NCBI RefSeq assembly: GCF_030161415.1
Contig: NZ_BSSU01000013.1
Location: 62,001 to 126,000, forward strand
Length of the DNA stretch: 64,000 bases
Direction of reading: 5' to 3'
Source: Thalassotalea eurytherma
GTDB lineage: Bacteria; Pseudomonadota; Gammaproteobacteria; Enterobacterales; Alteromonadaceae
Shown: piece by piece, positions 18,647-26,756 of the stretch
Layout: each line of letters opens with the position of its first letter
Numbering within the stretch: position 1 is the first letter of the stretch
Notes under the pieces: model-generated
What the model saw: only the letters and a program-made list of their open reading frames with translations
What the model was told of the DNA's origin: nothing
Database searches by the model: none
Program-made: the position numbers and the translations under genes

Positions 18647-19429
18647 TATGCCGTGACCTAATTTTAAGTGCTGGCTCATCATCAGGATTTTCGTGTACTT
18701 GTCTTTGGGGTTGCTAAAGACTTGCTGAGTAGGCCCTTGTTCAACAACTTTTCCGTCTTTTAATACGATTAAGTTATCGCTAGCATGCCTAACAATCCCC
18801 AAGTTTTGAGAGATTAAAATAAAAGCCAGCCCCATTTGTTGTTGAAGGTCTAACAAAAGGTTTAGCATTTGAGAACGTAATGAGGGATCAAGTGCAGCTA
18901 ACGCTTCGTCTAAGATCAGTACTCTAGGCTGCAGAATGATGGCGCGCGCTAGTGATATACGCTGTTTTTGTCCACCAGAAAACATATGAGGGTAAAAGTG
19001 TAAATGTTCAGGTAGCAAACCCACTTTTTTCAATGTTTCTCGCATCAAATCTATGCGCTCAATATCATTTAATTGCGTATTAAGTTTAAGTGGCTCGTCG
19101 AGGATCTGTTGAATGGTTAAACTTGGGTTTAGAGTGGTTCCTGAGTCTTGAAAAATCATACGAACTTTTTGACAGCGTTCACTAAAGTCACCATCATGAA
19201 GGATTTCGTTACCAAGCTCTATTGTGCCGGTTGTTGGCTGCTCGGCGCCAACAAGTAATTTAGCTAAGGTTGATTTTCCTGAGCCTACTTCACCAACAAT
19301 AGCTAAGGTTTGATTAGCTTCCACTGAAAAAGTAATAGGATCGAGCGCCGTAAATGTTTTTCGGTTTAGCCAGTAGCCAGGCAACTTATAGGTTTTACTT
19401 AAATCGGTGACGCGCAATAAACAACTCAT
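18644..19429 (-). CDS. sapF: Peptide ABC transporter ATPase SapF
   Basis: A 261-residue ABC ATPase with Walker A GEVGSGKST, Q-loop, canonical signature FSGGQKQR and Walker B VLILDEALAALD. It is the last gene of sapABCDF and overlaps sapD by 4 bases, which indicates translational coupling. SapF pairs with SapD at the inner membrane to power uptake of peptides. In enterobacteria and Haemophilus the Sap system is tied to antimicrobial-peptide resistance and haem or potassium-related phenotypes; the substrate in this organism is unknown. Confidence 0.93.
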   Translation of the reverse strand: MSCLLRVTDLSKTYKLPGYWLNRKTFTALDPITFSVEANQTLAIVGEVGSGKSTLAKLLVGAEQPTTGTIELGNEILHDGDFSERCQKVRMIFQDSGTTLNPSLTIQQILDEPLKLNTQLNDIERIDLMRETLKKVGLLPEHLHFYPHMFSGGQKQRISLARAIILQPRVLILDEALAALDPSLRSQMLNLLLDLQQQMGLAFILISQNLGIVRHASDNLIVLKDGKVVEQGPTQQVFSNPKDKYTKILMMSQHLKLGHGI

Positions 19430-20421
19430 ACCTTACCGCTCTCTTTCATATTAAAATGGCAACTGACGACATGGCCATGATAGTTTTTTGCTTTAGGCGC
19501 TGTTACGCACTTACGTTGCGCTTTCGGGCAACGAGGGCCTAGTCGACAACCTATGGGTAAATGTTGCAGTATTGGAATACTGCCAGGTAGTGCTTTCAAG
19601 CGAGACTTAGGAGGCAATTCAATATTTGCCGCAGGACTACTGTCAACCAGCGCACGAGTATATGGGTGCAAAGGTGATTTAAAAATTTGTTTGGTTGTGC
19701 CAGCTTCAACAAATTGACCACTGTACATCACGGTAATCGTGTTAGTCCAATGAGTTACGTTTTCTAAATCATGGCTAATGAGCAAAATAGACATGCTTTT
19801 AAGTTGATTTAGGCTCGCTAGTAGACGAAAAATTTGACCTTGATTTCGGCTTTCCATCGCAGCAGTTGGCTCATCTGCAATCAGCAAAATTGGGCTTTTA
19901 GCTAATGCAATCGCAATCATCACACGTTGGCAGATTGCTTCTGTTAATTCGTGAGGGTAGCTCGACGTGCATATTTCATGATGCTTAATGCCTACTTTGT
20001 GCAATAACCTAATAGCTTCAGATTTTCTAGCTTTTCTGCGTTGCCAGAAATTTCCTTCTAGACTCGCTGGATCAATTGCTTCTTCAACTTGTTCTCCGAT
20101 AGTTGTCGTTGGATCAAGGCTTAACATTGGCTCTTGGAAGATCATTGCCACGTCTTTGGCGATTATTGCTTTTCGCTCATGAGGGGATAAATTCATTAAA
20201 TCTTGACCACGCCAATGAAAGCGGTCAGCAGTAACACTCCATTTAGGATCTAGCACGCCCATAATCGCCTGGGCTAATAGTGATTTACCTGAACCAGATT
20301 CTCCTACCAAACCACGGACTTCGCCTTCTTTCATGGCAAGGGATACGCGATCAACCGCTAAAATATCGGTATCGTTCGATTTAAGTGAAATAGATAGGTT
20401 TCTAATATCGAATAAATTCAT
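19426..20421 (-). CDS. sapD: Peptide ABC transporter ATPase SapD
   Basis: A 331-residue ABC ATPase. The frame is open 35 codons further upstream into sapC, but the start at 20421 (MNLFDIRNLSISL) matches the family and has GAGGTGAAAG before it; its A is shared with the sapC stop (TAATG). Walker A is GESGSGKSLL. The signature is degenerate, ELTEAICQRVM in place of LSGGQ, which is a known trait of SapD and is seen likewise in E. coli. The C-terminus carries the oligopeptide-transporter extension with Cys residues (GCRLGPRCPKAQRKC). It acts with SapF in the cytoplasm. Confidence 0.93.
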   Translation of the reverse strand: MNLFDIRNLSISLKSNDTDILAVDRVSLAMKEGEVRGLVGESGSGKSLLAQAIMGVLDPKWSVTADRFHWRGQDLMNLSPHERKAIIAKDVAMIFQEPMLSLDPTTTIGEQVEEAIDPASLEGNFWQRRKARKSEAIRLLHKVGIKHHEICTSSYPHELTEAICQRVMIAIALAKSPILLIADEPTAAMESRNQGQIFRLLASLNQLKSMSILLISHDLENVTHWTNTITVMYSGQFVEAGTTKQIFKSPLHPYTRALVDSSPAANIELPPKSRLKALPGSIPILQHLPIGCRLGPRCPKAQRKCVTAPKAKNYHGHVVSCHFNMKESGKV

Positions 20422-21314
20422 TAATTTTCTTTCACCTCTTTTATCGAGTGTCGAATACCTTCGCCAACGAGGTTGGTAATGAGCACTGCAATAAAAATCG
20501 CCATACCAGGAAAATATATTGTCCATGGAGCAATGTAAAATAAATCGATACCGTCAGATAACATCGCACCCCATTCAGGCATAGGGATAGGTGCGCCCAA
20601 TCCTAGAAAGCCAAGAGCGGCAATATCAATGATGGCTGCAGATTGAGCAAAAGTTGCTTGAGTAACTATTTTTTCTAAAATATTGGGGAAGATTGAATAC
20701 GTAAGAATACGAAAGTTATTCGCACCATCTAGTTTAGAAGCGAGTACATAATCTTTTTTATATTCTTCTTTAATTGCGTTTCGTGTCACGTGAACAAATT
20801 GAGGTATTAACACCATTACAATTGCCCAGATTGTGTTCTCAATACCAGGCCCAAGTATCGCAACAATAATTATCGCCAATAACAATGAAGGGATTGAAAG
20901 TACGACATCTAGCAAATGATTCAGAACACTCGATTTAACGCCTTTTGTTAACGCTGAAAAAGAGCCAATCACCACGCCTACGACTAAAGAAATAACTACA
21001 ACGACAAAACTTAATCCGAAGGTAAGAGATGTACCATGCAAAAGTCGAGATAAAATATCGCGCCCTAATTGGTCTGTACCTAAAAGGAAACTGACACTGC
21101 CCTCATTGTTCCATGATGGCGGCATGAGGAGACTATCGATATGACTATCGGTTGGCGAGTAGGGCGCCAAAATAGGGGAAAATATTGCAATAAACACCAA
21201 GACTAAAAAGCTAACAAAGGCGACATTGACGATAGAGAGTTTCCTAAACTCTAACCAAAATTGCACGATGGGGGATGGAAATTCTTCTTCTAAATAAATT
21301 TTATCACGAGCCAT
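20421..21314 (-). CDS. sapC: Peptide ABC transporter permease SapC
   Basis: A 297-residue inner-membrane permease of the DppC/OppC type. Six membrane segments are visible, the first at about 31-52 after a cytoplasmic N-terminal tail, and the EAA-type coupling loop lies near ILAAxxxGAxxFRI-like sequence (SKLDGANNFRILTYSIFPN). It overlaps sapB by 11 bases and shares a base with sapD, so the operon is tightly coupled. It forms the translocation channel with SapB. Confidence 0.93.
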   Translation of the reverse strand: MARDKIYLEEEFPSPIVQFWLEFRKLSIVNVAFVSFLVLVFIAIFSPILAPYSPTDSHIDSLLMPPSWNNEGSVSFLLGTDQLGRDILSRLLHGTSLTFGLSFVVVVISLVVGVVIGSFSALTKGVKSSVLNHLLDVVLSIPSLLLAIIIVAILGPGIENTIWAIVMVLIPQFVHVTRNAIKEEYKKDYVLASKLDGANNFRILTYSIFPNILEKIVTQATFAQSAAIIDIAALGFLGLGAPIPMPEWGAMLSDGIDLFYIAPWTIYFPGMAIFIAVLITNLVGEGIRHSIKEVKEN

Positions 21315-22332
21315 ATTTTTTACCTCGCGCTAATGGATTTAATGCCGCATAGAGAAAATCAGACAGTATATGCACAATGAAGATAAAGCTTGATAACACG
21401 AGTAGTCCAATTTGAATTGCTGTGTAGTCACGTTGGTAAATACTTTCAATCAACCAACGACCAATACCTGGCCAGCTAAATATAACTTCGGTGATCATTG
21501 CGATGGTAATTAAGTTAGCAAACTGCAAACCGATATGACGAACAATCATGATTAACGCATTGCGAATCGCATGAGAATATACAACCTGAGCAAAGCTTAG
21601 CCCCTTGGCTTTTGCCGCTCGAATATACGGTGTTTCAAGCACTTCTAACATCGCGGTGCGAGCTAGGCGAATAAAAATCGTCGCTGGTGCCAATGCGATA
21701 ACGGCAGCAGGGAGAATTAAATGACTGGTTGCATCAGAAAAAGCCTGCCACTTGTAATTACTGTCACTTAATAAAATATCGATAAGTAAAATGCCATATT
21801 GACGCTCAATTTCATAAACAGGGCTAATTTGTCCTGCAGAAGGGAACATGCTTAATTCGATTGAAAACAACTGAATTGCCATTAAACCGACCCAAAAAAC
21901 AGGCACTGAATAACCAATCATTGCAATTGATAAAATAATATTGTCGCTGTTTTTTCTATGTCTAATTGCTGCGATAAAGCCAATAGGAATACCGAGTACC
22001 ATGGCAATGAGCAGTGCAACTAAACTTAACTCCACAGTTGCTGGCAGTAAGGTTGAAATTACATCGAGCAAGGGTAAGTCTGAAATCATTGAAACGCCAA
22101 AGTCTCCACTGAAAACCTTACCGACATAGATTACGTATTGATTGAAAATACTCTGATCTTTGCCATAACTTTGAGCTAACTCAGCCAATACCTCTTGATT
22201 CGCGGATACTTGGCCTGAAATATTTACCAAGGCATCGCCGGGAAATAGAAACGCCAAACTAAAAGATAAAACTGTCAGCAAGAAGATAGTAAAAATAAAT
22301 AAGTTTAGTCGCCTTAGCGTAAAAATAAGCAT
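21304..22332 (-). CDS. sapB: Peptide ABC transporter permease SapB
   Basis: A 342-residue inner-membrane permease of the DppB/OppB type. It starts with the characteristic MLIFTLRRLNLFIFTIFLLT membrane helix, followed by a periplasmic loop and five further helices. The coupling loop is ETPYIRAAKAKGLSFAQVV followed by HAIRNALI, typical of the family. It begins 1 base after the sapA stop codon. Together with SapC it should form the channel of the peptide importer. Confidence 0.93.
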   Translation of the reverse strand: MLIFTLRRLNLFIFTIFLLTVLSFSLAFLFPGDALVNISGQVSANQEVLAELAQSYGKDQSIFNQYVIYVGKVFSGDFGVSMISDLPLLDVISTLLPATVELSLVALLIAMVLGIPIGFIAAIRHRKNSDNIILSIAMIGYSVPVFWVGLMAIQLFSIELSMFPSAGQISPVYEIERQYGILLIDILLSDSNYKWQAFSDATSHLILPAAVIALAPATIFIRLARTAMLEVLETPYIRAAKAKGLSFAQVVYSHAIRNALIMIVRHIGLQFANLITIAMITEVIFSWPGIGRWLIESIYQRDYTAIQIGLLVLSSFIFIVHILSDFLYAALNPLARGKKYGS

Positions 22333-23976
22333 TTATTCACCACCTTCTACATTGCGCTGAATATTGCCTAAATGGATACCACCAAATGCGTCTAAGCTCT
22401 TACCGGAAATATAGTTAGCTTTGCCTTGATATCGTTTTGAGTGAGCGATAGGAAAAAGTGGGATCTCTTCTTTAACAATTGCCATTGCTTGACTGTAAAA
22501 CGCTTTTCGTTGATTTGGGTTAGTAGTCGACAGGGCGTCACTTAATATATCGTCAAACGCCTGATTACACCAAAATGCTCGGTTTGACCCAGTTTCTGCT
22601 GAAGCGCAGCTTAGTAGAGGTGAGAAGAAGTTATCAGGATCAGGATGATCGGCAGACCAACCTAATAAAACACTTTGATGTTCACCTTTAGATAACCTTC
22701 GTAAGAAAGTCACCCATTCATAACTGATGATGTTTACACTAATGCCTATTTGCTGCAAATCTGACTGAATTAATTTAGCCATTGTTAGTGCATCTGGATT
22801 ATATGCTCGCCTTACTGGCATCGCCCAAACATCAATGGTTAAACCGTTAGGGTAACCTGCTTGTGTCAATAACTGTTTAGCTAACTCGGGATCATACATG
22901 TGGTGCGTTAACGAGTTATCATATGCCCAAGAGCTTTGAGGCAATACCGACGTTGCTGCTTCTGCACGACCAAAATAAACCGCATCAATAATGGCTTTTT
23001 TATTAATCGCATGAGCAACTGCTCTCCTGACCATTTTATTATTAAATGGCGGTTTCGCAGTATTAAAGCCTAAATAAGCGACGTTCAATGAAGTAACAGA
23101 TTCAAGTGTTAGATTAGGATTGTTGATAATTGGTTGATGTGCAATCGGGTAAGCGACTAAATCACATTCTCCAGCCAATAGTTTAGCCAAGCGACCTGAA
23201 TTATTAGGTGTAATATCGAACACTACTTGCTGTGCGTCGTTAGTTTCTTGCCAATAGTCTGGATGCTTATAATAGCGAATTAGAGAACCTGTTTTGTATT
23301 CTTGGTATTTATATGGTCCAGTGCCAATAGGCAATTGATCGATTTGTTTTTCGTTTGATGCTAGCGATAATTGGTCTGCATATTCTTTAGATAGGATGAC
23401 AGCATAGGTAGACGCTAAATGGGCAAGAAAAGATGCATCAGGATAATTTAAGCTAAAGCGAACGGTATAGTCATTTATTTTTTCTATCTTATTAACTAAA
23501 CCACCAAAATTTACGTTTTGGAAATATGGAAAGTTACCCGCTACAACCTGATGATATTTACTTTCTTTATCAAGTATTCTATTAAAACTAAAAAGAACGT
23601 CATCGGCATTTAAACCGCGAGTAGGCGTAAAATAACGCGTTTGATGAAATGGAATATCTTTACGTAAGTAGAAGGTAACTTTTTTGCCATCTCGGGTAAC
23701 GTGCCAAGATTTTGCGATTGCCGGTACAATGGAATTGTCTTCCGTGTTGTATGTTATTAAACGGTTATACAATTGGTTGGCTATAGCATCAATTGTTGTG
23801 CCGGAAGTAACCGTTTGCGGGTTAAAGCTCTCTGGGCTGCCCTCAGAGCAATAAATGATACTTTTTTCACGTAACGAAATGTCTTCGTCAGTACTACAGC
23901 CAATCAATAAAAGACAGGTTGCTATGGCCCATGTATAACTGAGTTGAAAATGAATCAACCGTCTATTCTTCTTCAT
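22333..23976 (-). CDS. sapA: Peptide-binding lipoprotein SapA
   Basis: A 547-residue extracytoplasmic solute-binding protein of family 5 (peptide/nickel type). The signal peptide ends in a lipobox, LLIGC, so it is probably lipid-anchored. Characteristic sequence includes SEGSPESFNPQTVTSGTT near the start, LPIGTGPYKYQEYK, and VRRAVAHAINKKAI. The start codon lies inside the 3' end of pspF (14-base overlap), so the sap operon is likely transcribed and translated together with pspF. It delivers peptides to SapBC. Confidence 0.92.
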   Translation of the reverse strand: MKKNRRLIHFQLSYTWAIATCLLLIGCSTDEDISLREKSIIYCSEGSPESFNPQTVTSGTTIDAIANQLYNRLITYNTEDNSIVPAIAKSWHVTRDGKKVTFYLRKDIPFHQTRYFTPTRGLNADDVLFSFNRILDKESKYHQVVAGNFPYFQNVNFGGLVNKIEKINDYTVRFSLNYPDASFLAHLASTYAVILSKEYADQLSLASNEKQIDQLPIGTGPYKYQEYKTGSLIRYYKHPDYWQETNDAQQVVFDITPNNSGRLAKLLAGECDLVAYPIAHQPIINNPNLTLESVTSLNVAYLGFNTAKPPFNNKMVRRAVAHAINKKAIIDAVYFGRAEAATSVLPQSSWAYDNSLTHHMYDPELAKQLLTQAGYPNGLTIDVWAMPVRRAYNPDALTMAKLIQSDLQQIGISVNIISYEWVTFLRRLSKGEHQSVLLGWSADHPDPDNFFSPLLSCASAETGSNRAFWCNQAFDDILSDALSTTNPNQRKAFYSQAMAIVKEEIPLFPIAHSKRYQGKANYISGKSLDAFGGIHLGNIQRNVEGGE

Positions 23977-25057
23977 TCATATTACCATCGAGTAAATTGT
24001 ATTTTTTCAAATACCCTCGAAGTTGGTGATAAGTTAACTCAAGTGCTTCCGCTGTTTTCTTCTGATTAAATTGATTTGCCGCTAAGGCATTGTTAATCAA
24101 TTGTATCTCGTGCTCTTGAGAGAGTTTTTTCAATGATACTGGAAACTTATATTGTTGTGGAGTACTTTGTTGAACCTGTTGAATTGATGTTTCAACAGGT
24201 GATTGTACTTGCGGCTCTTTCGTTTCAGTAACTGTACTAACTCTATCATGAGTTTTGATTCTATTTTGTGGTCTATAAGGCGACTCAAATGGGTCGATAA
24301 CCAATTCGTGAACAGGTAAATGCGGGTTGTTACAACGATAAACACTGCGCTCCACGACATTCTTTAATTCACGGATATTACCTGGCCAATGGTATTCAAG
24401 CATGGTTCTGCGGGCTTTTTCGGTAAAACCGCTAAAGAGTTCAAATTCAAGCTCTCGTGCCATATTAATAGCGAAGTGCTCGGCAAGTACCATAATATCG
24501 TCTGGTCGTTCTCTTAATGGCGGCAGGGTGATCACATCAAATGCTAACCTATCGAGTAAGTCGGCTCTAAATTCGCCTTTATCCGCAAGCGTAGGTAGAT
24601 CTTCGTTTGTCGCAGCAACTAACCTGACATCGGTTTTCAATGTGCGAGAGCCACCTACCCGTTCAAACTCACCATATTCAACAACTCGCAATAGTTTTTC
24701 TTGAATGAGGCCTGAAGTATTCGCTATTTCATCTAAGAAGAGTGTGCCTAAGTGTGCTCGCTCAAAACGACCTTCGTGACGTTTGTTCGCGCCAGTAAAG
24801 GCTCCGCTCTCATAACCAAATAATTCACTTTCTAATAGGTTTTCATTTAAAGCCGCACAATTAAGTTTAAGGTAGTTCTGTTCCCAGCGTTTAGACAGGT
24901 AATGAAGACGAGCTGCAATTAACTCTTTACCCGTTCCTCGTTCACCTATTATTAATACCGGTTTACTCAAAGGAGCAATTTGCGATATTTGCTCCAAAAC
25001 TTCGAGAAAACTATTTGATTGTCCTATTAAATTATCTTGTTGTTGGAAACGTGTCAT
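23963..25057 (-). CDS. pspF: Phage-shock transcriptional activator PspF
   Basis: A 364-residue sigma-54 enhancer-binding protein. The AAA+ domain begins almost at the N-terminus, with no receiver or sensory domain, as in PspF. Walker A is GERGTGKE, the sigma-54 contact loop is GAFTGA, and Walker B is GTLFLDEI. The C-terminus has a Fis-type helix-turn-helix (KKTAEALELTYHQLRGYLKK). A Gln/Thr/Val-rich linker at about 265-315 makes it longer than the E. coli protein. It is divergent from pspA, whose sigma-54 promoter it should activate when released by PspA. It overlaps sapA. Confidence 0.94.
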   Translation of the reverse strand: MTRFQQQDNLIGQSNSFLEVLEQISQIAPLSKPVLIIGERGTGKELIAARLHYLSKRWEQNYLKLNCAALNENLLESELFGYESGAFTGANKRHEGRFERAHLGTLFLDEIANTSGLIQEKLLRVVEYGEFERVGGSRTLKTDVRLVAATNEDLPTLADKGEFRADLLDRLAFDVITLPPLRERPDDIMVLAEHFAINMARELEFELFSGFTEKARRTMLEYHWPGNIRELKNVVERSVYRCNNPHLPVHELVIDPFESPYRPQNRIKTHDRVSTVTETKEPQVQSPVETSIQQVQQSTPQQYKFPVSLKKLSQEHEIQLINNALAANQFNQKKTAEALELTYHQLRGYLKKYNLLDGNMNEEE

Positions 25058-25183
25058 CCTAGAACCTAATTATTGGTTTATTTTACTAACAAATAGTCTA
25101 TTTGATTAAAGGGTGTTATTGAAGAAGTTTTTAAAATAAAGTTAATTTCTTTATTTATCAGTGGTTTATTTGTATTTTTAATG

Positions 25184-25200
25184 TTGGCTTGAATTCTGTA
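25184..25200 (+). promoter_or_regulatory. Sigma-54 promoter of pspABC
   Basis: TTGGCTTGAATTCTGTA has GG (25186-25187) and GT (25198-25199) separated by exactly 10 bases, as in sigma-54 promoters. The -12 element is GT in place of GC, which as I recall is also the case in the E. coli pspA promoter. It lies about 50 bases before pspA. Confidence 0.75.
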
Positions 25201-25252
25201 TATAGAGTATCAAGTATAAAAGTTTAAAAGATTTTAAGAAGAGGAAGTTATT

Positions 25253-25921
25253 ATGGGTATTTTTTCACGTTTTACCGACATCATAAACGCTAATATTAAT
25301 AATTTATTAGATAAAGCTGAAGATCCAGCAAAAATGGTTCGACTGATTATTCAAGAAATGGAAGATACACTTGTTGAAGTAAGATCTTCTTCAGCTAAAA
25401 CACTTGCAGACAAGAAAGACTTGCAACGTCAAATTACACGTTTTCAACGTGACGCTGAACAATGGCAAGAAAAAGCCGAGTTGGCTTTGACTAAAGAGCG
25501 TGAAGATTTGGCCCGCGCTGCATTAATGGAAAAGAATAAATGTAGTGAATCTGCACAGGCGATGACAGAAGAATTGGCACATGTTGATGAACATATTGCT
25601 AAGTTACAAGACGAAATTAGTCAACTACAAGAAAAGCTTGCTGATGCCAAAGCACGCCAAAAAGCGATCATCATGCGAGAAAAAACAGCAAGTTCTCGAT
25701 TGAAAGTGAAAAGCAAAATTGATAGTGATAAAGTTAATGATGCATTGAATCGCTTTGATAGTTATGAGCGTAAGATTGATGATATTGAAGCGCAAGTAGA
25801 GTCATACGACTTAGGTGCAAAATCATTATCTGATGAAATTGCAGAATTAGAATCTAGTGAACAAGTTGATGATGAATTAGCAAAATTAAAAGCTAAAATG
25901 AAATCATCTGATAAATCATAA
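25253..25921 (+). CDS. pspA: Phage-shock protein A
   Basis: A 222-residue protein of the PspA/IM30 (ESCRT-III-like) family. It begins MGIFSRFTDIINANINNLLDKAEDP, with the amphipathic N-terminal helix, and continues as an almost unbroken coiled coil. PspA inhibits PspF in unstressed cells and assembles on the inner membrane to limit proton leakage during envelope stress. It is first in pspABC, behind a sigma-54 promoter. The ribosome binding site is AAGAGGAAG. Confidence 0.96.
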   Translation: MGIFSRFTDIINANINNLLDKAEDPAKMVRLIIQEMEDTLVEVRSSSAKTLADKKDLQRQITRFQRDAEQWQEKAELALTKEREDLARAALMEKNKCSESAQAMTEELAHVDEHIAKLQDEISQLQEKLADAKARQKAIIMREKTASSRLKVKSKIDSDKVNDALNRFDSYERKIDDIEAQVESYDLGAKSLSDEIAELESSEQVDDELAKLKAKMKSSDKS

Positions 25922-25946
25922 CCAAACATAACATAAGGAGAGTACC

Positions 25947-26180
25947 ATGGAAGAAGTGATTATGGCCCCGGTTATCATCTTTATGGTTGTAGTGGCACCA
26001 ATTTGGTTGATATTACACTATCGTAGTAAGCGTCAGATGAGTCAGGGATTGAGTGAAGAAGAGTATCAACAACTGCAAGAGTTATCTGAAATGGCAGATA
26101 GTATGGCTGAACGTATTCATACATTAGAAGCTATCTTAGATGAAGAAACACCAGAATGGAGAAACAAACATGGCCAGTAA
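25947..26180 (+). CDS. pspB: Phage-shock protein B
   Basis: A 77-residue inner-membrane protein. A single N-terminal membrane helix (about 6-23, with the conserved APIWLILHY) is followed by a leucine-rich amphipathic coiled coil and the typical ending ETPEWRNK. With PspC it senses membrane stress and sequesters PspA from PspF. It has a good AAGGAGAG ribosome binding site and overlaps pspC by 11 bases. Confidence 0.94.
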   Translation: MEEVIMAPVIIFMVVVAPIWLILHYRSKRQMSQGLSEEEYQQLQELSEMADSMAERIHTLEAILDEETPEWRNKHGQ

Positions 26181-26613
26181 TCGAAAAGGGGAACTGTTTC
26201 GTGACCCTAAAAATGGCAAGATAGCAGGTGTTTGTGCTGGTATTGCTGATTACTTTGGTTGGGAAACATGGCTTGTAAGAATATTCGCGGTTTCTGCTGT
26301 TTTACTTGGCGCTGGTTGGATTATTCTTATCTATATTGCAGGTTGGTTTATTTTAGATAGAAAACCTGCTCAGGGTGTGATGAAACAAGACGGTAGTCAA
26401 TCAAATGCATCAGATGCTGAACAGCCAAAAGATGATATTTTAGACGCGTCTATTAAAGTAAAAACACGTATATGGCAATCAGGAGAGCCGCCTAAACAAG
26501 CGTTTTACGATATTCGTCGAAAGTATAGAAAACTAGAAGGTCAGTTACGCACAATGGAAGAGTATGTAACCTCACCGCAATTTACGGTTAGTAGAGAAAT
26601 CAACAAGTTATAA
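26170..26613 (+). CDS. pspC: Phage-shock protein C
   Basis: A 147-residue inner-membrane protein. The start at 26170 (MASNRKGELFRDP) is chosen over one 30 bases upstream because TGGAG lies just before it and the product then matches the family. The PspC domain has GKIAGVCAGIADYFGW followed by a membrane helix (IFAVSAVLLGAGWIILIYIAG). The cytoplasmic C-terminal part is helical (about 100-147). PspD and PspE, present in E. coli, are absent here; a terminator follows at once. Confidence 0.93.
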   Translation: MASNRKGELFRDPKNGKIAGVCAGIADYFGWETWLVRIFAVSAVLLGAGWIILIYIAGWFILDRKPAQGVMKQDGSQSNASDAEQPKDDILDASIKVKTRIWQSGEPPKQAFYDIRRKYRKLEGQLRTMEEYVTSPQFTVSREINKL

Positions 26614-26633
26614 ATTACCGTAACAATTAATGA

Positions 26634-26663
26634 AGAAAGCGACTTAGGTCGCTTTCTTTTTTT
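26634..26663 (+). terminator. Terminator after pspC
   Basis: 10-bp stem AGAAAGCGAC/GTCGCTTTCT, loop TTAG, then seven T. Confidence 0.87.
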
Positions 26664-26756
26664 ATGAAATACGAAATGTTGGCTATCATCACTTACTAAA
26701 AGTAAGTAATATGGGGATATCTAACTCATTAAGAATGTTAATGAATATAGTTTGTA

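Noticed and set aside
26661-26690. Second sigma-54 promoter (TTGGC) before ycjX
   Set aside because: The TTGGC at about 26679 lacks a GC or GT dinucleotide at the required 10-base spacing.
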